Under the pieces are notes generated by a model. The model was not told the origin of the DNA. It was given only the letters and a program-made list of their open reading frames with translations, and made no database searches. From positions 1 through 50,046 of IMG/VR virus record IMGVR_UViG_3300028800_000135: DNA of 50,046 bases; one strand, written 5' to 3'. Positions 6,556-15,379 of this stretch are shown here, piece by piece (positions within the stretch are counted from its first letter, which is position 1; each line of letters starts with the position of its first letter). Origin of the DNA: a virus. Made by a program: the position numbers and the translations under genes.

Positions 6556-8079
6556 TTGATAGTTTTCCCTGTTTGGTCTGATCTCAGCCGCACCTCCAAT
6601 GCCATGCGAATGGCCTGGGAGAGCGAGCTTGCTATCCGTGATAAATACCGTCGATACTTCGACGGTTTTGTGTTTCAAGAGAAGGTTCCGCTGGAACAGG
6701 GTCTGGAAGGCACTCCTGGCGAAGAAGTTCCCCTGATGTACCCGGTTGGCCTGAATTTGGTCAAGATGCTCTGCCTGGCCCAAACCGACAGCGCCTTTGG
6801 CGAATGGGAAGACCGTGTTGTCAACTGGGAAACCAGACAGGACGACCTGGTCTCCGATGCCTCCAAGGCTGCCATCGACTTGCTGAACGACATCATGACC
6901 AACTCTTCGTTCAACTCGACCCTCTGGGAAGTTGAACTGGAGCGCAACATCTACGGCGGCGGAGCCATCAAGATCTTGCCGGACCTCCAGAACCCCGGCC
7001 ACATTCGCTGGGATCACATTCCGCTGGAAGGCTTCTTCCCGGTCTGGAACCCCGAAAATCCCAACGAACTCTTGGAAGTCTATACCGTCATCGCCATGTC
7101 TGCCGAACAGGCTGCCGCTCAGTACGGCCTTGCGCTCGGCACGGTCAGCAACCAGATCGTACAGCGCATCGAGCACTGGACCCGCACTGAATACACCAAC
7201 GTGGTCGAAGGCGTTCGCATCGATGCCTATTCTGGCGTCAATCCTTGGGGTTTCATCCCGTTCGTTTATGTTCCCCGCTTCCGCACGACCAACTGGTGGG
7301 GCGACGCCATGACCGAGGAAGTGATCACGGTCCAGAACGAACTGAACATGCGGGTGGCGGATATCGGCGACAGTCTCAATTACAACTCTCACCCCGTTCG
7401 CTGGGGTGTCAACCTGCCCCGCTCTTTCAATGCCAAAAACTTCCCGCTCGATCCTAATGCTATGTGGGATCTGGGCCGCACGATTGGCAACAGCCCGGCG
7501 CCTCAAGTGGGCCTCTTGGAAGCCAAAAACCCCGCCCCAGACGGTGCTTTCAACTATGTCAAGTTCCTGTACGACTGGGCGCGCACTTCTTCCTTCGCTC
7601 CCCCGATTGCCTTCGGCGAAGACGATAACTCCGCCGTCAAAGGCGGGCCGGTGCTCGAGATCCGTATGTGGCCTTTGATCAAATACGTGCGCCGCTCGCG
7701 TGCTTACATGGGCGAAGGACTGCTGCGGGCAGCCAGAATGTCCGCTCTTATCCTCAAACAGAAGCGTTTATCCGATGTTCCCTCTCGTGCTCTCGATCAG
7801 ATCCTGAGCGGAAACATCGTTCCTCGTTTTGCCGACATCATGCCGAAAGACCATCAAGCCATCGTCGACGAAGTGGTCAAGCTGATGAGCACTGAACCGA
7901 TCTCGATCTCTGAGGAAACCGCCCAGAAGACGCTCGGTCGTGGCACTGGCGAAGTAGACCGCATCAAGGCCCAGCTCAAAGACAAGGTCTTGACCCCGCC
8001 TATTCCCGATCCCAAGAGCAACAACACCAAGGAAGCTCTTGCTGGCAAAGAAACTCCTCAGCCGGAGGTGGACGCTTGA
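6556..8079 (+). CDS. Portal protein
   Basis: This 507-residue protein follows TerL, has the expected size and is followed by scaffold and capsid genes. Typical portal features are the N-terminal helical region, a central domain with HIPLEGFFPVWNPENPN, and a clip/stem/crown part ending in a Pro- and Lys-rich tail. It would form the dodecameric ring through which DNA enters the head. The start is probably TTG at 6556, five bases after GGAGG (6546-6550); an earlier in-frame TTG at 6544 overlaps that ribosome site and is unlikely. Its stop overlaps the next start codon. Confidence 0.85.
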   Translation: MIVFPVWSDLSRTSNAMRMAWESELAIRDKYRRYFDGFVFQEKVPLEQGLEGTPGEEVPLMYPVGLNLVKMLCLAQTDSAFGEWEDRVVNWETRQDDLVSDASKAAIDLLNDIMTNSSFNSTLWEVELERNIYGGGAIKILPDLQNPGHIRWDHIPLEGFFPVWNPENPNELLEVYTVIAMSAEQAAAQYGLALGTVSNQIVQRIEHWTRTEYTNVVEGVRIDAYSGVNPWGFIPFVYVPRFRTTNWWGDAMTEEVITVQNELNMRVADIGDSLNYNSHPVRWGVNLPRSFNAKNFPLDPNAMWDLGRTIGNSPAPQVGLLEAKNPAPDGAFNYVKFLYDWARTSSFAPPIAFGEDDNSAVKGGPVLEIRMWPLIKYVRRSRAYMGEGLLRAARMSALILKQKRLSDVPSRALDQILSGNIVPRFADIMPKDHQAIVDEVVKLMSTEPISISEETAQKTLGRGTGEVDRIKAQLKDKVLTPPIPDPKSNNTKEALAGKETPQPEVDA

Positions 8080-8837
8080 AAATCGCCTTTCCGACTGACA
8101 TGCACGTTCCCTTTCAGGACGATGCCGCCGTTGATCTGGCGATGAGGATCGTATCTGACTTCAACCCCGACCTGCTGGTCTGCGGCAGCGACGGTGTCGA
8201 CTTCTACGCCATTTCCAAATTCGACAAAAACCCTGACCGCAAATGCGGCGTGCAGGAGGAGATCGACAAGTGGAAAGAACTGCAAAAAGCATGGCGGGAC
8301 GCCGCCCCCAACGCCCGGCGTCGTTTCCTGGTCGGCAACCACGAAGATCGGCTCCGCAAGTACCTGTGGAACCATCAGGAACTGGCCGACCTGGAAGCCC
8401 TCAAACTCCCCAACATCCTGGGACTGGAAAGTCTCGGTATCGAGTGGGAGTGGAGAAAGGCCGAGATCGATGCCTGTCAAGAGATCGTAGTCGAAGACAA
8501 CCTGGTGATCAAACATGGACAAGTTATCCGCAAGTATTCAGCCTACACGGCCAAGGCCGAGCTTGAGAACGAACGGTATGCCATCTCGACCCTTACTGGA
8601 CACAGTCATCGAGGGGGCACGACTTACGCCGCAGTACGTGGCGGAATGGTTCAAGCGCATGAAGGCTTTTGCTTGTGCAAGCTCGATCCCGAGTATGTGC
8701 GCCGGCCTGATTGGCAGCAGGGCATAGTCCTGGCCGAAGTCTCCCGAGACACCATCGCTGTCGAACCCGTACCTTTCCAGACCTTCAGTCATCGGAAGGT
8801 GGCTTTCTGGAGAGGAAAGGAATACTCGCATGAGTGA
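8076..8837 (+). CDS. Calcineurin-like metallophosphoesterase
   Basis: This 253-residue enzyme has the metallophosphatase motifs in order: an Asp-x-His near the start (TDMHVPF), a Gly-Ser-Asp-Gly strand end, GNHEDR (the GNHD/E motif), an IKHG strand and TGHSHR (the GHTHxP-like motif). Two metals would be bound and a phosphoester cleaved; the substrate is unknown. Insertion among head genes is seen in several siphophages. The start is TTG at 8076, overlapping the portal stop and preceded by GGAGG. Confidence 0.85.
   Translation: MKIAFPTDMHVPFQDDAAVDLAMRIVSDFNPDLLVCGSDGVDFYAISKFDKNPDRKCGVQEEIDKWKELQKAWRDAAPNARRRFLVGNHEDRLRKYLWNHQELADLEALKLPNILGLESLGIEWEWRKAEIDACQEIVVEDNLVIKHGQVIRKYSAYTAKAELENERYAISTLTGHSHRGGTTYAAVRGGMVQAHEGFCLCKLDPEYVRRPDWQQGIVLAEVSRDTIAVEPVPFQTFSHRKVAFWRGKEYSHE
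8784..8797. repeat. Near-match palindromic repeat
   Basis: TTCAGTCATCGGAA differs from the family at one position (T for R). It lies near the 3' end of the phosphoesterase gene. Confidence 0.45.
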
Positions 8838-10476
8838 GCCAATCATTCTCCTCGACGTATGGGAAGCCGACGCCAACATCGACCATAAAACTTTGATCGA
8901 TAACGACGTGGCCGGTCTGATCGTTCGCCTGAATGACATGGATGGCGGGCATCACCTGGATGCGCACTTCCCTGACCTTTGGAAAGCCGCTCAAGACTAC
9001 TTCACCCAGGCCATTTACTTCGTTTACAACCCCTGGGTCGACGGTAAAGCCAACTTCGAGTGGCTTGCGAAGAACCTGCCTCCCAAGTATGTCAACCGCC
9101 TGCACATTGACACCGAAGTCAAATACCCCGGCTACACACCGAAAGCCTACGCCGATCAATGCGACATTTTCCATGGATTGGTCCAGCAGAACTGGCCCGA
9201 CACAACCTACACCGGCGAATGGTTCCTTTCGTATTTGGCGCACTGGCCGAAGATGGACTACTGGTGGGCCTTTTATCCAGATGAACTGCATCCCCCCGTC
9301 CTGACATCGATCTCCTGGGAGGGGTTTCGGGCCAAGATGGCCGCTTTTGGTTATCGCCCTGAAGCAGTCGGTAAAGCGCCTGGCCCAGTTGGTTTGTGGC
9401 AGATGACCGCCGAACGGTACACCCTGCCTGGCATGAACGGTCGCTATCTCGATATGAACTGGTTCAACGGGGATCTGCCCGCCCTGAAAGCTCACATGGG
9501 CGGCAGTTCAGTATCTCAACCCTCAACAGGAGAAATCACCTTGACAACTACAAGCCCATTTGCCGGGCGCGCTCTTGGCCCAATGCTTTACAGCAATATG
9601 ACCGCCGTCGATGACACCAAACTGGCTGCCGAAGCCGACTTTGGCGTCGTGGTGGCTGGCTTTGGTCAGAACGAAGAAGCCCTCTGCACGGACAACATCG
9701 GTCATTTTGGCAAGGCCAATAAGCCCTGCCTTTTGCTCCTCTCGGTCGATCCCTCGCTTTATACCGGCTTTGGGAACCTGGATACCTCGCACTGGTTCCC
9801 GGTCGAGAACGATCCGCACATCAAGGTTCTCAAAAAGATGATCGTCTACCCCGACGGTATCTCTCGCCGCGCTGTGCATGGCATCGTCTTGGACTTCCGC
9901 TCATGTGTTGACGGGCAGAACAAACCCATCCCAGGAGGCTGGATTGGAGCCGTTGGCAAGCACCTGATCGACATTGTCTGGAAAGAGTTCGGTCTGAAGG
10001 TCTACGCCCTGTTCGACAAGGACATCCTGACGGCTTATCCAGATGCCAAGCAAGACCCGCAGGTCTGGATCAGCTCTCTGGACAGCGTCTCCATGCAGGT
10101 TCCCGCCGCTGGCTTGGTCGATGGTTTGCCAGATGCCAACTCCAAACCTTCTCCAATCAATACCTCTGGGAAATGGGACTTGTGGTGGGCCTTCAACAAG
10201 AAACTGGACGCCGTGAACGTCACGACCCCCATGTTTATGAGCGTGCTGGACCCGGCTGGTTTCGCCAAGAGCCTGAACTTCGCCACGTTACCGGTCGATC
10301 CCCCAGTCGTAGAGCCTCCTGCCGATCCGGTTCCTCCCGTTCAGACGCCTGAAGACCCAACCCTGGCAGAACTGGCCGCCGAAGTGGCGACCCTGGAAAC
10401 CAAAGAGGCCGCCGACGAAGCCAAAATCGCCGACCTGGAAAACAAACTGGAAAGCGCCGGAAAGGCGCTCGAGTAA
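8830..10476 (+). CDS. GH25-like endolysin with second barrel-like domain
   Basis: This 548-residue protein has an N-terminal domain (about 1-225) resembling glycoside hydrolase 25 muramidases: LLDVWEADANIDH at the first strand, LHIDTEVKYPGY with acidic residues at a mid strand, TYTGEWF, DYWWAFYP and a C-terminal GLWQMTAERY. A second domain (about 240-495) has similar spacing of hydrophobic strands (CLLLLSVDPSLY, VHGIVLDFRSC, WDLWWAFN) and may be a degenerate duplicate. A Pro-rich linker and a C-terminal Ala/Glu/Lys coiled coil follow. It probably degrades peptidoglycan during lysis; a virion-associated entry enzyme is the alternative given its place among head genes. Confidence 0.75.
   Translation: MSEPIILLDVWEADANIDHKTLIDNDVAGLIVRLNDMDGGHHLDAHFPDLWKAAQDYFTQAIYFVYNPWVDGKANFEWLAKNLPPKYVNRLHIDTEVKYPGYTPKAYADQCDIFHGLVQQNWPDTTYTGEWFLSYLAHWPKMDYWWAFYPDELHPPVLTSISWEGFRAKMAAFGYRPEAVGKAPGPVGLWQMTAERYTLPGMNGRYLDMNWFNGDLPALKAHMGGSSVSQPSTGEITLTTTSPFAGRALGPMLYSNMTAVDDTKLAAEADFGVVVAGFGQNEEALCTDNIGHFGKANKPCLLLLSVDPSLYTGFGNLDTSHWFPVENDPHIKVLKKMIVYPDGISRRAVHGIVLDFRSCVDGQNKPIPGGWIGAVGKHLIDIVWKEFGLKVYALFDKDILTAYPDAKQDPQVWISSLDSVSMQVPAAGLVDGLPDANSKPSPINTSGKWDLWWAFNKKLDAVNVTTPMFMSVLDPAGFAKSLNFATLPVDPPVVEPPADPVPPVQTPEDPTLAELAAEVATLETKEAADEAKIADLENKLESAGKALE
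10340..10353. repeat. Palindromic repeat: TTCAGACGCCTGAA
   Basis: Strict match in the Pro-rich linker of the endolysin; encodes Gln-Thr-Pro-Glu. Confidence 0.75.
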
Positions 10477-10488
10477 AGGAGAGAAGCT

Positions 10489-10671
10489 ATGCACGGCTGG
10501 AACAAGCATCCTCATCACAACAATCTTCCCGTCGTCGGCACAACCGAGATCCAGTTGCTCTCGGCTGTCGCCAATACGACCATCAAGACCGGCAGCGGTG
10601 GCCCGGTAAAAGCCACAACGGCTGACCCATACGCCAAGACCGCTAAAGGCCCACTCAAACCCACCGTCTAA
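10489..10671 (+). CDS. Small unknown protein
   Basis: This 60-residue gene has an excellent ribosome site (AAAGGAGAGAAG) ahead of its ATG. The product starts with a His-rich patch (GWNKHPHHNN) and is otherwise rich in Thr, Lys and Gly with little hydrophobic core, so it may be partly disordered. No family recognised. It begins a run of four tiny genes between the endolysin and the scaffold. Confidence 0.7.
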   Translation: MHGWNKHPHHNNLPVVGTTEIQLLSAVANTTIKTGSGGPVKATTADPYAKTAKGPLKPTV

Positions 10672-10681
10672 GGAGATCCTC

Positions 10682-10798
10682 ATGGCAAAAAGCAAAGTCG
10701 ATAAAGCACCAAAGGTGAAACTGCCCCCGAACGCTGTAAAAGCCGGCAAAGCCCAGAAGCCCTCCGGCAAGCCCAACAAAGGCAAGTTCGGCAAATAG
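10682..10798 (+). CDS. Lys/Pro-rich 38-residue peptide
   Basis: A 38-residue gene with AAGGAGATCC placed eight bases before the ATG. The peptide is almost entirely Lys, Ala, Pro and Gly (for example KPNKGKFGK at the C-terminus), strongly basic and probably disordered. A DNA- or RNA-binding or capsid-packaged role is possible but unsupported. Confidence 0.6.
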   Translation: MAKSKVDKAPKVKLPPNAVKAGKAQKPSGKPNKGKFGK

Positions 10799-10805
10799 GC
10801 CGCCT

Positions 10806-10982
10806 ATGGCAATCAAGATCAAAAAGAAGAACGAAGGAAAGTTCACCGCTTCTGCCGACAAGGCTGGCGAAGGAGTTCAGGAGCACGCTCATTCGGTCAA
10901 GAACAACCCCCGAGCGACCAAGCTCCAAAAAGAACGAGCGAACTTCGCCATCAACGCCAAGAAGTGGAAGAAAGGGAAGTAG
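10806..10982 (+). CDS. Small basic protein, capsid-adjacent
   Basis: This 58-residue protein starts Met-Ala-Ile-Lys-Ile-Lys-Lys-Lys and ends in a helix, ANFAINAKKWKKGK. A central helix contains AGEGVQEHAHSVKNNPRAT. I recall short proteins of this pattern (a KFTA segment, then a Gln-Glu-helix and a final Ala-Lys-Lys-Trp) near structural genes of many phages, but their function is unknown to me. The upstream ribosome site is weak (AGGCCGCC), so translation may be coupled to the previous gene. Confidence 0.65.
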   Translation: MAIKIKKKNEGKFTASADKAGEGVQEHAHSVKNNPRATKLQKERANFAINAKKWKKGK

Positions 10983-10984
10983 TC

Positions 10985-11137
10985 ATGCCAAGTGTTTGGT
11001 CCTTGCTCTCAAAGTTCAAAGAAGCCCTCAGAGAACGCCGCATACAAAGACTGGAAGAGCGAGCCAAACACCTGAGCATGAAGGTCGATCAACTCTCAAA
11101 AGATGTCGAGAGAATGATGAAAATGCTTGACCGTTAG
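10985..11137 (+). CDS. Small coiled-coil protein
   Basis: This 50-residue protein is one long amphipathic helix with many Arg, Glu and Leu residues (RERRIQRLEERAKHL) and a heptad-like continuation to the end. AAAGGGAAG precedes the ATG, which lies two bases after the previous stop. It may oligomerise or assist the scaffold that follows, but no family is recognised. Confidence 0.6.
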   Translation: MPSVWSLLSKFKEALRERRIQRLEERAKHLSMKVDQLSKDVERMMKMLDR

Positions 11138-11148
11138 GAGACTTACTG

Positions 11149-11778
11149 ATGGAACCCACCACCCCTGTAGAGCAGGCAGCAACACAGGCCCCTCCCCAGC
11201 AGGCAGAGGACTACAAGCCTCGTTTCGACGGAGCGATCCGAAAGATCGAGGAACTGACTATCGCCAACCGCAATATCCAGGCCCAACTTGATGCGAAGAC
11301 CTCGGAACTCGAGCAGCTTCGTGCTCAATTGAGTGTCAAGGATGCGGAAAAGTTGGCGGCAATTAATGAGCGTGACCACCAGATCCAGGGTGTCGTCACC
11401 AGTAAAACCGAAATGGAAAGAGAACTTGCTGATCTACGTGCTCTGAAACTGAAAGTGGACACGGTCAACGAACTTGGACGTCCTGATCTGATGAAGATCG
11501 TCAACACCATTCCCAGCATGACCGACAAAGACGCCCTCAAGACCGTCCTGTCTACTTTCGCTGACTACGCCGATGGCAGGGTCAAGGAACGTGAACAGCA
11601 GTTGACTGCCGGTTTGACCCCAGGAATGTCTTCAGTATCCGTGGCAAAGAACGCCCTTCCGACATCTGAAGAAGCCTGGAACCAGCAAATCAACAGCCTT
11701 CCTCTTGGCTCCAAAGCCCGCGAACAGGCCCTTTCCCAGAAGTGGAACTGGTTGATGGAAACCCACAAACCTTCATAG
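11149..11778 (+). CDS. Capsid scaffolding protein
   Basis: This 209-residue protein lies immediately before the major capsid gene and has the expected scaffold composition: a Pro/Gln-rich N-terminus, a long coiled coil at about residues 25-105 (AQLDAKTSELEQLRAQL) and a C-terminal globular tail ending in Trp-rich helices (QKWNWLMETHK) that could bind the coat. It would direct procapsid assembly and leave before or during packaging. The N-terminal and coiled-coil parts have no catalytic protease motif. A dispersed palindrome (11657-11670) encodes Pro-Thr-Ser-Glu-Glu. Confidence 0.8.
   Translation: MEPTTPVEQAATQAPPQQAEDYKPRFDGAIRKIEELTIANRNIQAQLDAKTSELEQLRAQLSVKDAEKLAAINERDHQIQGVVTSKTEMERELADLRALKLKVDTVNELGRPDLMKIVNTIPSMTDKDALKTVLSTFADYADGRVKEREQQLTAGLTPGMSSVSVAKNALPTSEEAWNQQINSLPLGSKAREQALSQKWNWLMETHKPS
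11657..11670. repeat. Palindromic repeat: TTCCGACATCTGAA
   Basis: Strict match in the scaffold gene, encoding Pro-Thr-Ser-Glu. Confidence 0.72.
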
Positions 11779-11790
11779 GAGAACTAAACC

Positions 11791-13071
11791 ATGCCTGCTG
11801 GAACTGACGTATCTACCGGTTTGTTGTACAGCCCTGCCATCCCCTCGTGGCAGCGGACTTATTACGAGCAACTTTTGCTCGAAACCTTGCGCATCAAATC
11901 AATTATGGTGCCGTTCTGCGCCATGAAACAGGACTTTCGTGCGCGAGACACCGGTGTCATCAACTACACCGAAGTGTACGACACCGACCCCAATTACAAC
12001 CCGCTGGCCGAGAGTGACATCTGGCTGACCGGGACCCACCTGGACAGCCGGTCCGTGCAGATCTCCCTGGCTATTTATGGGGATACCCTGAAGTTCTCGG
12101 ACTATGCCGAAGTTGTGTCTTTCGTGAACAACGGCGACATGAACGGCCTGGTCCGCAACAAGATCGGCCAAAATCAGGTTGACATGCTGGACATCCTGGC
12201 CCGCAACGCCTACCTGTCCCACCCGAACCCAGTCTACGCTGGCGGAACGAAAACCACCCGCGAGGGTATCGCCACAACCGATATCTTCAATCCAGACTTC
12301 GGTGAGTTGGCCCGCACCCATCTGGAAGAGGCCGAGATCCCCGGTGTGCAGCAGGTCGAAGATGCGGCTGGCCCCGTCATCGTGTGCGTAACCACCCCGC
12401 GGGTTATTCACGACATCCGCACCGCTGCCGCTTCAAAATGGTTGGAAGTGCAGCAGTACGTCGGCACCGACCGGAAATTCACGAATGAGGTTGGTACTTG
12501 GGGCGGCGTTCGCTACATCCGCACCGACCGTATGCGCCTGCGCAACCACGGCGCCGTAGTGGAACAGACAACCCTGTCCAGTGCGACCGTTGTCGGTCAG
12601 GGTGCTGCCTCGACCGTAGACACCGTCTACGCCGTCGGTCAGTCGAACTCGACCCGCTACGTACCCGTCGCAGCCGTGACCGGTTTCGCAGTTGGTCAGT
12701 ACGTGACCATCCATGACCAGAACACCGGAGCCGGTGCTGGTCATCCCCCAGTAGAAACCGATGGCACGCAGGAAACTCGCCGCATCGTTTCCATCGACAC
12801 TGGCAACAAGCGCTTGGTCTTCGAGAAGCCCTTGCTGAAGCCCCATGCGTCCGGCGACTTCGTCACCAATGCCGTCGACATCCATGCCTCTGCCTTCCTC
12901 GGCGGCCCGTCCGTCGTGTACGGCGTTGGCGAAGCTCCGACACCCACCTTCCCGCCCAAGATCGACGACCTGCAAATGGTCAACCGGGTTGGTTGGAGAG
13001 GCTTCCTGAAATTCCAGATGTTCCGGCCCGAGTTCCTCGAGGTCCATTTCACTTCTGGAACCACCAACTAA
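11791..13071 (+). CDS. Major capsid protein
   Basis: This 426-residue protein is placed directly after the scaffold with a strong ribosome site (AGGAGAAC) and highly regular codon use. The overall pattern, an N-terminal arm (YYEQLLLETLRIKS), a central domain with PRVIHDIRTAAA, and an inserted beta-rich domain at about 255-365 with Thr/Val/Gly repeats, resembles N4-gp56/P22-like HK97-fold coat proteins. It forms the icosahedral shell. The inserted domain could be a surface Ig-like or stabilising module. No maturation protease is seen nearby, consistent with non-cleaved coat. Confidence 0.85.
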   Translation: MPAGTDVSTGLLYSPAIPSWQRTYYEQLLLETLRIKSIMVPFCAMKQDFRARDTGVINYTEVYDTDPNYNPLAESDIWLTGTHLDSRSVQISLAIYGDTLKFSDYAEVVSFVNNGDMNGLVRNKIGQNQVDMLDILARNAYLSHPNPVYAGGTKTTREGIATTDIFNPDFGELARTHLEEAEIPGVQQVEDAAGPVIVCVTTPRVIHDIRTAAASKWLEVQQYVGTDRKFTNEVGTWGGVRYIRTDRMRLRNHGAVVEQTTLSSATVVGQGAASTVDTVYAVGQSNSTRYVPVAAVTGFAVGQYVTIHDQNTGAGAGHPPVETDGTQETRRIVSIDTGNKRLVFEKPLLKPHASGDFVTNAVDIHASAFLGGPSVVYGVGEAPTPTFPPKIDDLQMVNRVGWRGFLKFQMFRPEFLEVHFTSGTTN

Positions 13072-13077
13072 TTTTCC

Positions 13078-13102
13078 CTGGGCCGGCTAACCACCGGCCC
13101 AG
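13078..13102 (+). promoter_or_regulatory. Intercistronic hairpin after the capsid gene
   Basis: CTGGGCCGG (13078-13086) pairs perfectly with CCGGCCCAG (13094-13102) around a seven-base loop. There is no T-run, so it is not a standard terminator. Such hairpins often stabilise an abundant upstream message or partly attenuate transcription into the connector genes. Confidence 0.6.
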
Positions 13103-13113
13103 TTAGGAGCCTT

Positions 13114-13770
13114 ATGATCTGGAACGACTACCTGGCTGAGATGCGCGCTGACATTCAAGATACCGGGACCACCCCAAGGTGGACCGATAAGATGCTGTAC
13201 GTCTACACCAAAGACGCCATCAGGGACTATTCGACGTGGTTCCCCCTAAGAACTGACCGCAAGGTGATGACGCTTTCAACCGATGGGTTGAGCTATCCCC
13301 TACCTGCTGACTATATCGAGGATATCTGCGTCGAGTGCCCACAGGATCGTTATCTTGAAAAGCGTCCAAACCGGCCAGGTACGCTCTACCGGAAAACCGG
13401 CTTCTCTTTCTCCTACTACACCAGCGGGGGGAACCTTTACATCAGTTCCCCCGCTGCCGCTGGTGATAACGTCCTGCTGACCTACTATAGCTGCCATCCC
13501 ATTCCGGCGTCTGAAGTCGACAGCACCTTCGCCTTCACAGTGCCTGACAGCGACATCGAGCTGATCCGCATCTACACCAAGGCGATGCTGTACCAGCAAA
13601 TGCGTTCCAAACAGGCGGCGCTGGACCGCTTCAAACTGGGAACTGGCAAGCGTGACGATAACCCACTGATGCCAGAAGTCGGCGACCTGATGGAATACTA
13701 CTACCACATGATCGCCCAACGCTCTCCTGGCGGAGTGATTGTCCTTTACAGAACGGGCAGACCACGATGA
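13114..13770 (+). CDS. Head-tail adaptor protein
   Basis: This 218-residue protein follows the capsid gene. It begins with a helical segment (WNDYLAEMRADIQD), then beta strands and a C-terminal helical bundle (ELIRIYTKAMLYQQMRSKQAALDRF), a pattern typical of head-completion/adaptor proteins that dock below the portal. The assignment rests on position and fold impression, not a signature motif. Its stop overlaps the next ATG (ATGA). A dispersed palindrome (13502-13515) encodes Pro-Ala-Ser-Glu. Confidence 0.65.
   Translation: MIWNDYLAEMRADIQDTGTTPRWTDKMLYVYTKDAIRDYSTWFPLRTDRKVMTLSTDGLSYPLPADYIEDICVECPQDRYLEKRPNRPGTLYRKTGFSFSYYTSGGNLYISSPAAAGDNVLLTYYSCHPIPASEVDSTFAFTVPDSDIELIRIYTKAMLYQQMRSKQAALDRFKLGTGKRDDNPLMPEVGDLMEYYYHMIAQRSPGGVIVLYRTGRPR
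13502..13515. repeat. Palindromic repeat: TTCCGGCGTCTGAA
   Basis: Strict match in the head-tail adaptor gene, encoding Pro-Ala-Ser-Glu. Confidence 0.75.
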
Positions 13771-14318
13771 GCGGCATCCATAACTTAGCCATGCTGAAGA
13801 TCCAGTCTGCCTTACAGACGGCCTTGATCGACAACATTCCAGCCACGGACAAGGCCCGCGCTGGAGTTATCGCTCTTGGCCCTCTCCAGGGTGATCCAGA
13901 TCCCGATACCGCTCGCATCTCCGTGTCGATCTTCGAGAATGATCCTGACGCCGTTCTCGGCAAAGAAGGATCTGCCGAAACCTTGCGCTGGATTGACACC
14001 ATCTACGACATCGAAGTCGGCGGCTGTATCACCTGGCAGAGACGTTTTTGCATCAAGGCGCGCTGTCTGCTTGAGAACACTGGCGAAGATCTGCTGACGG
14101 CTAATGACATCGCTTCGACGGTTCGTTCGAGGATTGAGCAGGCCCTGCTGAGTTGTAAGTTCACAAATGTGCTGGCCGATAGCGGGGAGTACGTATCAAG
14201 AGGCGTCTTTGCAAGCAGTCTCCGAGGCGATATGTTGCAGTCCGGCGGACCAGGCGCTTATGACTTCCACATCAAAGTACGTTTTGAACTGCTAACCACA
14301 ATTTCAATAGGAGTATAA
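13767..14318 (+). CDS. Neck or tail-completion protein
   Basis: This 183-residue protein lies between the adaptor and the tail tube, where siphophages encode the tail terminator. It has an N-terminal helix, a strand-rich centre with WIDTIYDIEVGGCITWQRRF, a helix (DIASTVRSRIEQALL) and a C-terminal beta strand ending FHIKVRFELLT, which fits the small alpha/beta terminator fold. Three Cys residues are notable. Assigned mainly by order and size. Confidence 0.6.
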   Translation: MSGIHNLAMLKIQSALQTALIDNIPATDKARAGVIALGPLQGDPDPDTARISVSIFENDPDAVLGKEGSAETLRWIDTIYDIEVGGCITWQRRFCIKARCLLENTGEDLLTANDIASTVRSRIEQALLSCKFTNVLADSGEYVSRGVFASSLRGDMLQSGGPGAYDFHIKVRFELLTTISIGV

Positions 14319-14323
14319 AAACC

Positions 14324-15355
14324 ATGACTGCTGCTGAAGGCTCTTTTATAGGTTTCGCAAAACAAACAGCCAAAGGCACCCCGAACGTCACAGATGCCAA
14401 TTTTCAGTATCTGCTGATGCAGCAGGGCGCCATTTCACCCTCCAACGTCGTGCTCCCGCTTGACCCAGAAATCGGCGGCGGACCGCTGATCAGGGACGTC
14501 AAGAAAGTCGGCGTTACCTCTGGCGGAGCGATGGAGTTCATTCCCCGCCCTGCTACTCTTGGCGCTATGCTCTTGGGCGCTTTGGGTCTGGATACGCCCG
14601 TCGCCAACGGTGCTGCGTATGACCACGTCTTCACGTTCAACACCGACCCCTTCGCCCTGCCCTATTACACCTTCCGTGTTGCGCCGGGCAATATTTGGGG
14701 CGAGCAGTATCAAGACTGCAAGATCTCGTCTCTCAGTTTGAACTGGCGAGGAGCCAATTTCCTGCGCGGGCAATTGGGCATTATCGGCGGTCTTCCCGCC
14801 AAAGTCGCCACAACCACCTGGAGCGCCCTGACCTATCTGGACAGCGGACCGCAGTTTATCTCTCCAGTCGCCACCATGGAACTGCCAACTGGCACGCCTG
14901 TCAAGGTTCTCTCCGGTTCGCTTGACATCGCTTCTTCCATCCCGATGGACGAACAGTGGATCGTCGGTTCCTACTCTCCCGATGACCAACAGGTCGCCGC
15001 TCGCTCTTTGAGCCTGTCTCTGGTGGTGAAGATCGTCGACGCCACTCTGTACAGCAAAGTCATGTACGACAGCGCTGGCGGTTCGGCCTGGACAGCCTCG
15101 ATGATGCGGGAAGCCAACATCAACATGAACATCCAGTCCGATCAACTGGCTGACACTGGCAAGCCCTACAACCTGGTCATCAACGCCAACGGCAACTCCG
15201 GCGCCACTGCCAACATCATCTGGGCCTGCTCTCCAATCGGCCTGCGGGCTGGCAAGCAGGTCATTATGTCCATGAACGGCATGATCGTAGCCGATCCGAC
15301 CGTCACCAACAAACCGATCAGCATCAAGCTGACCAACAAGACCGCTACTTACTAA
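14324..15355 (+). CDS. Tail tube protein
   Basis: This 343-residue protein begins AEGSFIGFAKQTAKGTPN, a start typical of phage major tail tube proteins. The rest alternates beta strands and Gly/Pro turns, as in the tube beta-sandwich. It would polymerise into the tail tube around the tape measure. The length is larger than a minimal tube protein, leaving room for an extra surface domain. AGGAG precedes the ATG. Confidence 0.8.
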   Translation: MTAAEGSFIGFAKQTAKGTPNVTDANFQYLLMQQGAISPSNVVLPLDPEIGGGPLIRDVKKVGVTSGGAMEFIPRPATLGAMLLGALGLDTPVANGAAYDHVFTFNTDPFALPYYTFRVAPGNIWGEQYQDCKISSLSLNWRGANFLRGQLGIIGGLPAKVATTTWSALTYLDSGPQFISPVATMELPTGTPVKVLSGSLDIASSIPMDEQWIVGSYSPDDQQVAARSLSLSLVVKIVDATLYSKVMYDSAGGSAWTASMMREANINMNIQSDQLADTGKPYNLVINANGNSGATANIIWACSPIGLRAGKQVIMSMNGMIVADPTVTNKPISIKLTNKTATY

Positions 15356-15379
15356 TAGTTTTTTTCCAGGAGGCACTCA

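Noticed and set aside
6403-7506. A 367-codon frame antisense to the portal gene
   Set aside because: It is a shadow caused by codon bias of the portal gene; no ribosome site and no recognisable motif.
14435-15376. A 313-codon frame antisense to the tail tube gene
   Set aside because: Shadow of a strongly biased gene; no ribosome site and low-complexity product.
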